Notes: generated by a model from the sequence alone, not told the origin. DNA of 39,912 bases from Actinomycetes bacterium (GCA_025934435.1 JAICYB010000029.1:1-39912), one strand, 5' to 3'. Shown: positions 14,998 through 23,260, counted from the first letter of the stretch. A program made the numbers and translations.

Positions 14998-15418
14998 GCC
15001 GCTTGAGCTCGCGCAACGACGAATCGAGATCCTTCTGCGCGTTCTGCTTGATGAACGACGCGACGACTCGTCCGACGAGCCCGCCGGGCGGCTCGTAGTA
15101 CGACGCCAGCACGACGAGCGTGCCATCGCCCGACGGCGTGAGCGTCCACGAGCCGTCGACGCGTGGACCGTCGAGTGAGTGGAAGGCGATCTTCGACGGA
15201 CGCTCGTGCTGCGTGACCTCGAGCCGTCCGTTCAGACGTGTCGGGCCGGCCTGGACGCCGACGTGGAAGACGCCTCCGACGCCCGTGCGGTCGGGGTCGA
15301 CAGGCTCCCAGCGCACCATGCGCTTGAGGTAGCGCATCGCGTTCGGCCAGTGGTCGATGAAGTCGAAGACCGTCTCGGGCGGCGCATCGACCGTCGTCGT
15401 CGACCTGATCTCCGGCAC
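14978..15418 (-). CDS. SRPBCC-family (polyketide cyclase/dehydrase-type) protein
   Basis: 146 residues, one START-like hydrophobic-ligand-binding domain: IRSTTTVDAPPETVFDFIDHWPNA at the start, a beta-sheet core, and a C-terminal helix FIKQNAQKDLDSSLRELKRL closing the pocket. It likely binds a lipid or aromatic ligand; catalysis is not evident. GTG 15418 is preceded by GGGGGAGGACAGC, a good ribosome site. It is divergent from the SCP2 sterol-carrier gene, 72 bp apart, so the two lipid-binding proteins may be co-regulated. Confidence 0.85.
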   Translation of the reverse strand: MPEIRSTTTVDAPPETVFDFIDHWPNAMRYLKRMVRWEPVDPDRTGVGGVFHVGVQAGPTRLNGRLEVTQHERPSKIAFHSLDGPRVDGSWTLTPSGDGTLVVLASYYEPPGGLVGRVVASFIKQNAQKDLDSSLRELKRLIEAET

Positions 15419-15454
15419 GCTGTCCTCCCCCTCCGCTCCGCTGCGGGGTGTCGC

Positions 15455-15461
15455 TACGATA
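15455..15461. promoter_or_regulatory. Symmetric divergent -10 element (TACGAT forward, TATCGT reverse)
   Basis: Forward TACGAT (15455-15460) and reverse TATCGT (15456-15461) share five bases in the near-palindrome CTACGATAG. Expected starts give leaders of ~24 nt (SCP2) and ~30 nt (SRPBCC), each containing a ribosome site. Confidence 0.45.
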
Positions 15462-15490
15462 GCCGTCCGGCTCGTTAGGAGGTCAACAGG

Positions 15491-15904
15491 GTGGCAGATC
15501 AAGCACGGGACCTCATCCGCGAAGCGATCAAAGGCAAGCCGGACGCTGAAGTCATGACCCTCGTCGAAGGCCTCGGCGGTGTCGAAGCCGCGCTCGACAT
15601 GGTGTTCCAAGGCATGGAGCAGGCGCTCGATCCGGGCAAGGCGCAGGACTGCGTCATCGCCTGGGACGTTACGGGCGAGGGACGGACCTACGAGTTCGGT
15701 GTCACCGTCGCGGACAAGAAGGCGACGGCGGCGCAAGGCAAGCCCGCCGATCCTCGCGTGACGATGGCGTGCTCGTTCGTCGACTTCATCCGGCTCATCG
15801 CGGGCGAGCTGGACGGCATGACAGCGTTCATGAGCGGCAAGCTGAAGATCACCGGCGACATCATGTTCGCGCAGCAGATCCCGCAGATGTTCGGCATCGC
15901 GTAA
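15491..15904 (+). CDS. SCP2 sterol-carrier-like protein
   Basis: 137 residues. An SCP2-type lipid-binding fold: CVIAWDVTGEGRTYEFGVTVADKKA, then PADPRVTMACSFVDFIRLIAGELDGMTAFMSGKLKITGD, where the last block is the signature of bacterial SCP2 proteins, and IMFAQQIPQMFGI. It likely binds fatty acyl or sterol-like CoA esters in the cytoplasm. A full ribosome site AGGAGGT (15477-15483) stands 7 nt before GTG 15491. It is the first gene of an operon with the acyl-CoA synthetase 2 nt downstream. Confidence 0.88.
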   Translation: MADQARDLIREAIKGKPDAEVMTLVEGLGGVEAALDMVFQGMEQALDPGKAQDCVIAWDVTGEGRTYEFGVTVADKKATAAQGKPADPRVTMACSFVDFIRLIAGELDGMTAFMSGKLKITGDIMFAQQIPQMFGIA

Positions 15905-15906
15905 CC

Positions 15907-17499
15907 GTGAGCATCTTCGATCGCGCCCTGGACGAAGCACGGAAACGCCTCGCCGACGTCGCGACGATCGCGCGGTCGGGAGTGCTCCGTCCGCTGACGC
16001 CTCGCACCACGTTCGAGGTTGCGCGGCAGTTCCTGAAAGAGGGCGTGAAGATGCATCTCGTCTACACGCTCCACGCGACGCAGTCGCCGAGTAAGCCCGC
16101 GCTGATCTACGAGGACACGGTTCGAACCTGGGGCCAGCTCGTCGACCGTATCCGCCGGCTGTCGAATCACCTGATCGCATGGGGGATCCGTCCCGGGAAC
16201 ACGGTGGCGATCATGCTGCCGAACCGTCCGGAGTTCATCGAGGTCAACGCGGCGGCGATGCGGATCGGTGCGACCGTCGCCTACCTCAACCCGCGCATGC
16301 CCGCTGCGGACGCGCGCGCACTGCTCCAACGGACGGGCGCGCGCGTGCTCGTCACACACCGCGAAGATGTCAACGCCAACGCGCGCGTGCTGCACGTCCC
16401 GACCTACTACGAAGGAGCGATCGCCGCCGCGCCGAGCCACGAACCGGACGTCGAACGCGGTGCGGAGGGCAAGGTCGTCGTCTTCACGTCGGGGACGACG
16501 GGACGGCCGAAGGGGGCCGTCCGATCACTCGATCAGATGTCATCACCATCGCTCTTCGTCGGATTCCTGCGGACGATCCCCCTCCGGATGAACGACGTGC
16601 ACATGGTGGTGTGTCCGATGTATCACTCATCGGGATCGGGCTTCGCAACCGCCGCGCAACTCATGGGCAACACGTGCGTGATCGTCGAGAAGTTCTCGCC
16701 CGAAGCCTTCTGTCGCGCCGTCGAAGAACACAAGGTGACGAGTACCGCCGTCGTTCCGACGATGCTGCATCAGCTCACGTCGTGGCCGGACGCAAAGAAC
16801 TTCGATCTCTCGTCGCTCCGCGTCGTCGTCTGCACGGGGGCGGCACTGCGCGAGGAGGTGCGCGAAGCAGCGCGCGATCTGCTCGGCGAAGTCGTGTACG
16901 ACCTTTACGGCTCGACGGAGATGGCGTGGGTCTCGGTCGCAACGCCGGACGATCAGCGTCGCAAGCCGAAGAGTGTCGGCAAACCCGTCCCGGGGGTCGA
17001 GATCCGCATCGTCGGCCCGGACGGACGCGAAGTGGAACCGGGCGAGACCGGTGAGATCTGGGCCGGCTCGTCGCTCGGCATGGAGGGGTACCTCGACGAC
17101 CCTGAGCTGCAAGCCGAACGGATGCGCAGCGGCTTCGTGTCGGTTCGCGACGTCGGCTACCTCGACGAGGACGGTTATCTCTACGTCGTCGATCGCGCCG
17201 ACGACATGATCATCTCGGGCGGTGTGAACGTGTACCCCGCGGAAACGGAAGTCGTCCTCGAGTCGCACGACGCGGTGAAGGAAGCCGCCGTCATCGGCGT
17301 CGCCGATCCGAAGTGGGGTGACAAGATCGTGGCGGCCGTGGTCGCGAACGGCGCCGTCGATACCGGCGAGTTGATCGAGTGGTCGAAGTCGAAGCTTGCC
17401 TACGCCGCCGTGCCGAAGGAGATCAGGGTCGTCGACCGGCTGCCGCGCAACGACGTCGGCAAGATCGACAAGAAGCGGATCGCGAGGGAATGGGAATGA
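15907..17499 (+). CDS. Acyl-CoA synthetase / AMP-dependent ligase
   Basis: 530 residues, normal length. ANL-superfamily motifs in order: P-loop FTSGTTGRPKGAV (~193-205), CPMYHSSGSGF, YGSTEM (aromatic-T-E motif), DVGYLDEDGYLYVVDRADDM, ISGGVNVYPAE and the C-terminal catalytic lysine in DVGKIDKK. It makes an acyl-CoA from a carboxylic acid, ATP and CoA. The long ~60-residue N-terminal lead-in resembles FadD/very-long-chain types; substrate not readable, but the neighbours suggest a fatty or steroid acid. GTG 15907 lies 2 nt after the SCP2 stop. The stop overlaps the next ATG (ATGA). Confidence 0.92.
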   Translation: MSIFDRALDEARKRLADVATIARSGVLRPLTPRTTFEVARQFLKEGVKMHLVYTLHATQSPSKPALIYEDTVRTWGQLVDRIRRLSNHLIAWGIRPGNTVAIMLPNRPEFIEVNAAAMRIGATVAYLNPRMPAADARALLQRTGARVLVTHREDVNANARVLHVPTYYEGAIAAAPSHEPDVERGAEGKVVVFTSGTTGRPKGAVRSLDQMSSPSLFVGFLRTIPLRMNDVHMVVCPMYHSSGSGFATAAQLMGNTCVIVEKFSPEAFCRAVEEHKVTSTAVVPTMLHQLTSWPDAKNFDLSSLRVVVCTGAALREEVREAARDLLGEVVYDLYGSTEMAWVSVATPDDQRRKPKSVGKPVPGVEIRIVGPDGREVEPGETGEIWAGSSLGMEGYLDDPELQAERMRSGFVSVRDVGYLDEDGYLYVVDRADDMIISGGVNVYPAETEVVLESHDAVKEAAVIGVADPKWGDKIVAAVVANGAVDTGELIEWSKSKLAYAAVPKEIRVVDRLPRNDVGKIDKKRIAREWE

Positions 17500-18248
17500 C
17501 CACGCTGTCGGAAGTGATCACGGACCTGCGCGCCGAAACCGCGCATCTGGACGAAGCTCTCGCGACACTCGACGAACGGGAGTGGTTCACGCCGACGCCC
17601 GCTGAAGGCTGGGACATCCGCGACACCATCGGACACCTGGCGTCGACCGACGACATCATGTGGGAGTCGATCACGCGCACCGCGAACCCGAAGCGCATGC
17701 TGCCCGAGAACGCGACGTCCATCGACGACTTCACGGCGATGCACGTGGCCGAAGCGCGAGCGATGACGGCGACGGACGTCTACAACTGGTGGCGCTCGTC
17801 GACCGCACGCCTGCATTCGACGATCGACAGCTTCGATCCGGCGCGGAAATATCCGTGGGGCGGCAACATGCTGAGCCCGCTCTCGCTCGGCTCGGCGCGG
17901 ATCATGGAGACGTGGGCGCATTCGCTCGACGTCTACGCCGCGCTCGGACGCGACTATCCCGACACCGATCGCATCCGCCACATCGCGTTCCTCGGCCTCC
18001 GTGCGCTCCCGTATGCCTTCGGATCGGCCGGTCTCGAACCGCCGGGCGGCGTCCGGCTCGAGCTCGAATCCCCGGACGGCGACACCTGGAACCTGGGGCC
18101 GGCCGACGCCAAGACGGTCATCAGCGGAACGGCCGGCGACTGGTGCCGTGTCGCGGTCTACCGCGACCGTGACGGGTCGGCCTCGCGCTTACACGGTGAG
18201 GGCCCCGACGCGGCGAACGTCATCCGTCACGCGCGCGCGTTCCTGTAG
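17496..18248 (+). CDS. TIGR03084-family metal-binding protein (DinB/mycothiol-dependent-like)
   Basis: 250 residues. The four-helix DinB-like bundle carries probable metal ligands H47 (DTIGHLAST), E138 and H142 with D145 (IMETWAHSLDVYAALG). The C-terminal SCP-like domain begins near residue 180 (GVRLELESPDGDTWNLGP) and includes SGTAGDWCRVAV. This is the actinobacterial TIGR03084 family, related to mycothiol-dependent maleylpyruvate isomerase; reaction unknown. ATG 17496 overlaps the synthetase stop (ATGA); ATG 17490 is an alternative. Coupling to the synthetase suggests an acyl-CoA or thiol-linked role. Confidence 0.85.
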   Translation: MTTLSEVITDLRAETAHLDEALATLDEREWFTPTPAEGWDIRDTIGHLASTDDIMWESITRTANPKRMLPENATSIDDFTAMHVAEARAMTATDVYNWWRSSTARLHSTIDSFDPARKYPWGGNMLSPLSLGSARIMETWAHSLDVYAALGRDYPDTDRIRHIAFLGLRALPYAFGSAGLEPPGGVRLELESPDGDTWNLGPADAKTVISGTAGDWCRVAVYRDRDGSASRLHGEGPDAANVIRHARAFL

Positions 18249-18264
18249 ACGTGATCCACGCCAA

Positions 18265-18954
18265 GTGATCCGCATCGGCATGTCGGGGTTCTCCTACCCC
18301 TCGTGGAAGCCCGACTTCTATCCGAAGGGAACGAAACCGTCGGACATGCTCACCTACTACTCGACGCGCTTCTCCGCCGTCGAGATCAACATGACGTTCC
18401 GCCGCCGCATCGACGAAGGAACGCTCGACAAGTGGCGCGACGCGACGCCCGAAGGATTCCGCTTCACGATGAAAGCGAATGCGGGGATCACGCACTTCTT
18501 CCGGTTGAAGAACACCGGTGAGCGCGTCAAGGAGTTCGTCGACCGGGCGGACCGCTTGGAGTCGCGTCTCGGCGTCGTCCTGTTCCAGACGCCTCCGAAC
18601 CTCAAGTTCGAGCCCGAGGTGTTGGACGAGTTCTGCGCATCACTCGTCCCGGGTCACGGCTACGCCTTCGAACCACGGCACGGATCGTTCGAGGCGGCCG
18701 AATGCAACGACATCCTGCGTCACTACGGCGTCGCGCGAGCTTGCAACGACGAGGTGCACGACGTGGAGAGCTACGTCCCGACGGCGTCCTTCTCGTACTT
18801 CCGGTTCCACCGCGAGAAGCGGTACACGAAGAAGGAGCTACAAAGACGCGCTGAGATCGTCTCGCGAAGCGACGCGTACGTGTTCTTCAGGCACACCGAA
18901 GATCCCGCGTGCGTGAAACCGGCCCTGCAGTTCGTGGAACTTACGGCGCGGTAG
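18265..18954 (+). CDS. DUF72 domain protein (YecE-like TIM barrel)
   Basis: 229 residues, normal for the family. Signatures: IRIGMSGFSYPSWKPDFYP at the start, YSTRFSAVEINMTFRR, FRFTMKANAGITHF, LGVVLFQTPPNLKF, YAFEPRHGSF and the terminal SDAYVFFRHTEDPACVKPALQF. DUF72 proteins form TIM barrels; their activity is not established. The start is GTG 18265 (an ATG five codons later is possible). It is 16 nt after the preceding stop, the fourth gene of the SCP2 operon. The 3' end overlaps the convergent gene by 14 nt. Confidence 0.88.
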   Translation: MIRIGMSGFSYPSWKPDFYPKGTKPSDMLTYYSTRFSAVEINMTFRRRIDEGTLDKWRDATPEGFRFTMKANAGITHFFRLKNTGERVKEFVDRADRLESRLGVVLFQTPPNLKFEPEVLDEFCASLVPGHGYAFEPRHGSFEAAECNDILRHYGVARACNDEVHDVESYVPTASFSYFRFHREKRYTKKELQRRAEIVSRSDAYVFFRHTEDPACVKPALQFVELTAR

Positions 18955-19360
18955 TCGAGGTTTCCTGGACGCTGCCGTTGCCGTGCGCCGACGGCTCGGG
19001 ACGCCACACAGCCGGGACGTCGCTCTGCGACTTCGCGCGGCCGAGCGCCTGGGAGATCGCGCTCCGCGCACGATCGTTCGTCAGCACCGCGACACCGGTT
19101 CCGAGGATGACGAGATTGCGCAGGAGCTTGCGTCCGCGGTGCTTCGGCGGCTCCGGCTCGATCTTCTTCCCCGCCTTCTCGATGGCGTCGACGAGATCCT
19201 TCGCCGCGTCGCGCGCCACCGTCGCGAAGTCCTTCGCGGCGCCGCCTGTCTTGTCCGCGAACGCCTTCAGCGCCTCACCGGAGTGTCCGGCGACCTCCTT
19301 CGCTTGCTCGCGCAGCTCGGCCGCGCGGGTGGCGGGGTCCTTCTTCTTGTTACGACCCAT
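18941..19360 (-). CDS. Hypothetical Ala/Lys-rich protein with one hydrophobic segment
   Basis: 139 residues. A charged helical N-half (RAAELREQAKEVAGHSGEAL, KDFATVARDAAKDLVDAIEK) looks like an amphipathic or coiled-coil helix. It is followed by a short hydrophobic stretch LLRNLVILGTGVAVL (~80-95) that could be a weak membrane anchor, and a disordered C-terminus. It resembles YtxH/late-embryogenesis-like helical proteins only in composition. Ribosome site GAGGAAGGG precedes the ATG, and it has its own promoter. Confidence 0.65.
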   Translation of the reverse strand: MGRNKKKDPATRAAELREQAKEVAGHSGEALKAFADKTGGAAKDFATVARDAAKDLVDAIEKAGKKIEPEPPKHRGRKLLRNLVILGTGVAVLTNDRARSAISQALGRAKSQSDVPAVWRPEPSAHGNGSVQETSTTAP

Positions 19361-19397
19361 GGCTGTTCCCTTCCTCGAGATCGCCGGCAGAAAGAAA

Positions 19398-19425
19398 AGC
19401 CTACCTCTGTGTCAGATCTCCTCAA
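19398..19425 (-). promoter_or_regulatory. Predicted promoter TTGAGG-N16-TAGGCT
   Basis: On the minus strand, -35 TTGAGG (19420-19425) and -10 TAGGCT (19398-19403) are 16 nt apart, partly inside the end of the upstream isomerase gene. Start expected near 19391, a ~30-nt leader with the ribosome site. Confidence 0.4.
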
Positions 19426-21700
19426 GCGCCGCCAGGGAAACACGGGCCGCGGCGCGTCCTTTGTCACGGAGCGTGGCGAGATCGCCGTCCGCTTGCGCGG
19501 CGATCAGCTTGCCGAACGAGAAACCCATCGTCGGGATCTCGATATCGGTCGCCGGTTCGTCCGTCACCTGGATGAAGGCGCCGGTGTTCGGGCCGCCCTT
19601 GTGGAACTGCCCGGTCGAATGGAGGAAGCGCGGGCCGAACCCGACGGTGACGGCGACCTTGTACCGGTCGCGGAGCTTCGTCCGGACGGCTTGCAGCCGC
19701 TTCGCGTTCTCGTCGGTCGGCGGGATGTACGCCTGGATCGCGATGTAGCGCGGCGGTTCGAGGCCGTCGAGCATGGCCTTCAGATCGCCGGGCTCGGGAC
19801 GCGTGCCGATGTCGCCGGCCAGCATGTCACGCGCGCGCTGCTTCGCGGCCTCGACGTCCGGTTGATCGAAGGGGTTGATGTCGAGCTCGTAGCCGATGAT
19901 CGCCGTCGCGACCTCCCAGCGGTATATCTCGGCCCCCAGCCGCTTCACCTCCGGGAGCCGGATACGCACGATGGGGAATTCGGCTTCCAGAGCTTCGAGC
20001 TGCGGCGCTTCCGGCTCGTCGCCGATCGTGTACGAGACGAAGATGCGGTCGGGTCCGTAGACGTCCGGCGTGCCGACCGTCTCCCCCGTTACCGGCAGCA
20101 CGCCCTTGTCTTCCTTGCCCGTGGATTCCGCGATGAGCTGCTCGACCCACGAACCGAGCGGCGCGAGCTTCTCGGGAAGGATGAGCGTGAGCTTGTCGCG
20201 TCCTTCACGCGTCGCGAGCTCACCGACGGCGGCTCCGAGCCTTCCGCCGGGCGCGGCGATCGCCGCGACGCCCGGACCGTTCGCAACCTGCGCGCGTCGT
20301 GCCCCGTTCACGAGCGCTTCGACATCGACACCGCAGAGCGCCGCCGGAACGAGACCGAAGTACGAGAGCGCGCTGTACCGTCCGCCGATGTTGGGGTCGT
20401 TCTCGAAGACGCGCAAGAAATTGCGTTCGCGCGCCGTCTGCGCGAGCGGCGTGCCGGGATCGGTGATCGCGATGAAGCGCTCGCCGCGCGTCACGAGCGA
20501 CCAGAAGTACTCCTTGTGCGAACGCGTCTCGACCGTCGTGCCGGACTTCGACGCGATGACGAACAGCGTGTGATCGAGATCGAGCGACGCACGGACGGCA
20601 GCGATGTGGTCGGGGTGCGTCGTGTCGAGCGTCGTGAGCGGGAGGCCGGCGTCGAGCACCGCCGCGAACGTTTCCGGAGCGAGGGACGAACCACCCATCC
20701 CGCACAGGACGATGCGCGTGATGTCCGTCCGCGCTTTGCGCGCGAAGTCCTGGATGTCGGACAGCTCACCGCGCAGCCGCTCGGCGATGTCGAGCCAGCC
20801 GAGACGGTTCGTGATGTCCGCAGGGTCCGGCTTCCAGATCTCGTAGTCGTGCGCCCACATGTCCTCGAGCACTTCGTCCGACGTGAGTTCGTTGCACTCG
20901 ATCTCGACGCCGCGCGCGAACGACGCCGGCGAGTAACGATCGCCGCGTGCCGGCTCCCGCACGCGCGAGGTGAGACGATCGACGGCCGCTTTCTGTCCCG
21001 CGGCTTCGGCATCGGCCGAGAGCGGAAGACGCGCGCCGGACGGCTCATCGGTGAAGAGATGGAACTCGTCGGTGAGCTTCACGCCGTACTCGCTTTGCGG
21101 ATAGCCGAGGAGGAACACGGGGACGTCCGGCACCTGTGCGCTCTCGTCTTCCTTCGTGAGCTCGGCGCGACGCTTCTCCATCCCGCGCATCCGCGCGGCC
21201 TCGACCGCGTTTGCCGTCTCTTGATCGCGCACACCGGCGAGAGCGAGAGGCATACCGGCTTCGACGAGTCGTTCCACGACCGAGATTCGCGAAGCGCTCC
21301 ACGCGAAAGCGGCGGCGACGTTCGGACGAACCTTGCTGATCGCATCGATCGCGAGGTCGCCGGCCGCCGCGAACGCGCGCTCCGCGTCGGTGAGCCGGGC
21401 CGGGTCGAGCCACACCGCGACGAATCCGTCCTTCCATTCTTTCGCGCGAAGCACCTTGTCCAGCGCGTCGGCGGCCGCGCGGAAGTCCTCGACGGCCATG
21501 TCCCAGAGCAGGCTCCAGTCCGCCGTCGCTCCCGCTTCCACGAGACGGATCGCCGGTTCGGCGAGGTCGTCGATCTCATAGGACGCCGGCGTCCACACGA
21601 CACCGGTGACGTCCTGCTGCTCGATCCACCGCTGCAGGGAGCCGGAGGTGATCCATGCTCGCCGGAGACCGGCCAGCCAGAGGCGTTCGTTTTCTGCCAA
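19412..21700 (-). CDS. pgi: Glucose-6-phosphate isomerase with an N-terminal degenerate, truncated transaldolase domain
   Basis: 762 residues. Residues ~285-762 form a complete isomerase: CGMGGSSLAPE (333-343), SKSGTTVET (384-392, sugar-phosphate loop), ITDPGTPLA, NIGGRYSALSYFG, and the terminal FLHSTGQFHKGGPNTGAF. Residues 1-~160 align with the transaldolase half of actinobacterial Tal-Pgi fusions (ITSGSLQRWI, GVVWTPASYE, VEDFRAAADALDKV, DGFVAVWLDP, RPNVAAAF). By that alignment every key transaldolase residue is lost (TalB D17 to A, N35 to T, E96 to W, Schiff-base K132 to A) and the second half of the barrel is missing. TTG 21700 with ribosome site GGAG is the start. Confidence 0.9.
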   Translation of the reverse strand: MAENERLWLAGLRRAWITSGSLQRWIEQQDVTGVVWTPASYEIDDLAEPAIRLVEAGATADWSLLWDMAVEDFRAAADALDKVLRAKEWKDGFVAVWLDPARLTDAERAFAAAGDLAIDAISKVRPNVAAAFAWSASRISVVERLVEAGMPLALAGVRDQETANAVEAARMRGMEKRRAELTKEDESAQVPDVPVFLLGYPQSEYGVKLTDEFHLFTDEPSGARLPLSADAEAAGQKAAVDRLTSRVREPARGDRYSPASFARGVEIECNELTSDEVLEDMWAHDYEIWKPDPADITNRLGWLDIAERLRGELSDIQDFARKARTDITRIVLCGMGGSSLAPETFAAVLDAGLPLTTLDTTHPDHIAAVRASLDLDHTLFVIASKSGTTVETRSHKEYFWSLVTRGERFIAITDPGTPLAQTARERNFLRVFENDPNIGGRYSALSYFGLVPAALCGVDVEALVNGARRAQVANGPGVAAIAAPGGRLGAAVGELATREGRDKLTLILPEKLAPLGSWVEQLIAESTGKEDKGVLPVTGETVGTPDVYGPDRIFVSYTIGDEPEAPQLEALEAEFPIVRIRLPEVKRLGAEIYRWEVATAIIGYELDINPFDQPDVEAAKQRARDMLAGDIGTRPEPGDLKAMLDGLEPPRYIAIQAYIPPTDENAKRLQAVRTKLRDRYKVAVTVGFGPRFLHSTGQFHKGGPNTGAFIQVTDEPATDIEIPTMGFSFGKLIAAQADGDLATLRDKGRAAARVSLAALEEI

Positions 21701-21721
21701 GGAAACTCCAGGTCGGACGGC

Positions 21722-21727
21722 TAGGCT
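21722..21727 (+). promoter_or_regulatory. -10 box TAGGCT for the patatin-like gene
   Basis: TAGGCT is followed by 8 nt and ATG 21736, compatible with a leaderless or nearly leaderless mRNA. Confidence 0.4.
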
Positions 21728-21735
21728 TCAGACCG

Positions 21736-22740
21736 ATGAAGGGTAATCGACCGAAGCGTATCGGCCTCGTCCTCGGCGGCGGCGGCATCCTCGGCGGCGC
21801 GTGGCTCGTCGGCGCGCTGCATGCACTCAACGAAGCCACCGGCTGGCAGCCGAGCTGGGCGGAGTACATCGTCGGCACGTCCGCGGGTTCGGTCGTCGCG
21901 GCTCTCGTCGCCGAAGGCATCCCGCCGTGGTTCCTCGTCCACCATCAGCGCGGCGGCAGCGTCGACGGCATGACGAACAGCGAAGGCGAGCCCATCGCTC
22001 ACGCGGACGAAACGACGAGAGGGCTCCTGTCGTGGTCGGGCGAGCTCCCGCGGCCCATCCTCGGTTCCCCGTCACTCGCGCTCAGAACCGCACTGCATCC
22101 GTGGCGCTACCCGCCGACGGCCGCGATGACGGGCTGGGTCGGGCGCGGGTTCCTTTCGACGGACGAAGTGCGCCACATGGTCGAGATGGTCGTGCCGAGT
22201 GGATGGTCGCACCACCCGCACCTGTGGATCGTGACGCTCGATTACGCGAGCGGGAAGCGAACCGTCTTCGGACAAGAAGGCTCGCCGCCGGCCGAGCTCT
22301 GGCAGGCCGTGACGGCGTCGTGCGCGATCCCCGGTTTGTACCGTCCGGTGCGGATCGGAGGACGGCTGTACGTCGACGGCGGCGTCTGGTCGCCGTCGAA
22401 CCTCGATCTGCTCGGACGAACCGACGTCGACATCGTGATCGCGATGAATCCGATGTCGTCGCTGCAACCGGGGCTGCCGACGACGATCGGCGAACGTGTG
22501 GAGCGCCGCCTCCGCGCCGCGTTCGGACGCCGGCTCGGTCGCGAAGCGCGCCGGCTCCGCGACAAGGGCGTCGATCTATTGCTCGTCCAGCCCGGGCCGG
22601 AGGATCTCGACGCCATGGGACTCAACCTCATGGACCCCTCACGCCGCGTGGAGACCCTCGAGACGGCCATCGAGACGACCTCGGAGCGCCTCCGGGAGCC
22701 CGACGCGGCCCAGATACTGGAGCGACTGTCGTCTAGGTAG
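21736..22740 (+). CDS. Patatin-like phospholipase family protein
   Basis: 334 residues. Catalytic features of patatins are complete: oxyanion loop GGGGILGG (~14-21), nucleophile S49 in GTSAGS, and the dyad aspartate D214 in YVDGGVWSPSN. It is a serine acyl hydrolase acting on lipids or thioesters. There is no signal peptide, so it is cytoplasmic or membrane-peripheral. Divergent from the isomerase, 35 bp apart. The stop (22738-22740) is embedded in the -10 box of the sigma-factor gene. Confidence 0.9.
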   Translation: MKGNRPKRIGLVLGGGGILGGAWLVGALHALNEATGWQPSWAEYIVGTSAGSVVAALVAEGIPPWFLVHHQRGGSVDGMTNSEGEPIAHADETTRGLLSWSGELPRPILGSPSLALRTALHPWRYPPTAAMTGWVGRGFLSTDEVRHMVEMVVPSGWSHHPHLWIVTLDYASGKRTVFGQEGSPPAELWQAVTASCAIPGLYRPVRIGGRLYVDGGVWSPSNLDLLGRTDVDIVIAMNPMSSLQPGLPTTIGERVERRLRAAFGRRLGREARRLRDKGVDLLLVQPGPEDLDAMGLNLMDPSRRVETLETAIETTSERLREPDAAQILERLSSR

Positions 22741-22743
22741 ACT
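22738..22743 (+). promoter_or_regulatory. -10 box TAGACT for the sigma-factor gene
   Basis: TAGACT is followed by 7 nt (cccccgc) and GTG 22751. Its first three bases are the patatin stop codon TAG. Confidence 0.45.
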
Positions 22744-22750
22744 CCCCCGC

Positions 22751-23260
22751 GTGACGGAAGCAGGTCTCATCACGCAGGCCGCGGCCGGGGACGCGGATGC
22801 GCTCGAACAGCTCATCCGGACCTTCGCTCCGATCGTCTACGCCTACCTCGCGGGCATGCTCGGCGACGAACGCGAAGCCGAGGACGCGATGCAGGAAACC
22901 TTCGTGCGCGTCGCCCGCGGTGTCGAACGCTACGACAGCTCGACCGATCCCGAAGCGTGGGTCTTCGGCATCGCACGCCGCGTCGCGGGAGATATCCGTC
23001 CGACTCCGGCATCACCGCCCGGTGAGGTGCCACCCGAAGACGGCGAGATGGAAGAGTGGGCGAAACGTTCACTTCGCGCGCTCCCGCTCGAATTGCGTGA
23101 GGTGGTCGTCTTCAAGGAGATCCTCAGGTGGAAACCCGACCGCATCGCATCGACGCTCGGTGTGGACGAAACACAGGTCTCCGACCGCCTCCTCGACGCA
23201 CACACGCGACTGGCGGACGGGATGCGAGGCGCGAACCGCGGCGGTGAGGTGACGCCCTGA
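22751..23260 (+). CDS. ECF (extracytoplasmic function) RNA polymerase sigma factor
   Basis: 169 residues. Region 2: LEQLIRTFAPIVYAYL..REAEDAMQETFVRVARGVERYD; region 4: LPLELREVVVFKEILRWKPDRIASTLGVDETQVSDRLLDA, a divergent helix-turn-helix. It directs RNA polymerase to envelope-stress-type promoters. Its stop shares one base with the ATG of the anti-sigma gene (TGATG), the classic sigma/anti-sigma coupling. GTG 22751 sits 7 nt after TAGACT. Whether it autoregulates cannot be decided: no clear AAC-type -35 is visible. Confidence 0.9.
   Translation: MTEAGLITQAAAGDADALEQLIRTFAPIVYAYLAGMLGDEREAEDAMQETFVRVARGVERYDSSTDPEAWVFGIARRVAGDIRPTPASPPGEVPPEDGEMEEWAKRSLRALPLELREVVVFKEILRWKPDRIASTLGVDETQVSDRLLDAHTRLADGMRGANRGGEVTP

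Noticed and set aside
18983..21724. 913-residue forward open frame opposite the isomerase
   Set aside because: Arg/Asp-rich antisense reading of a gene with complete isomerase motifs.
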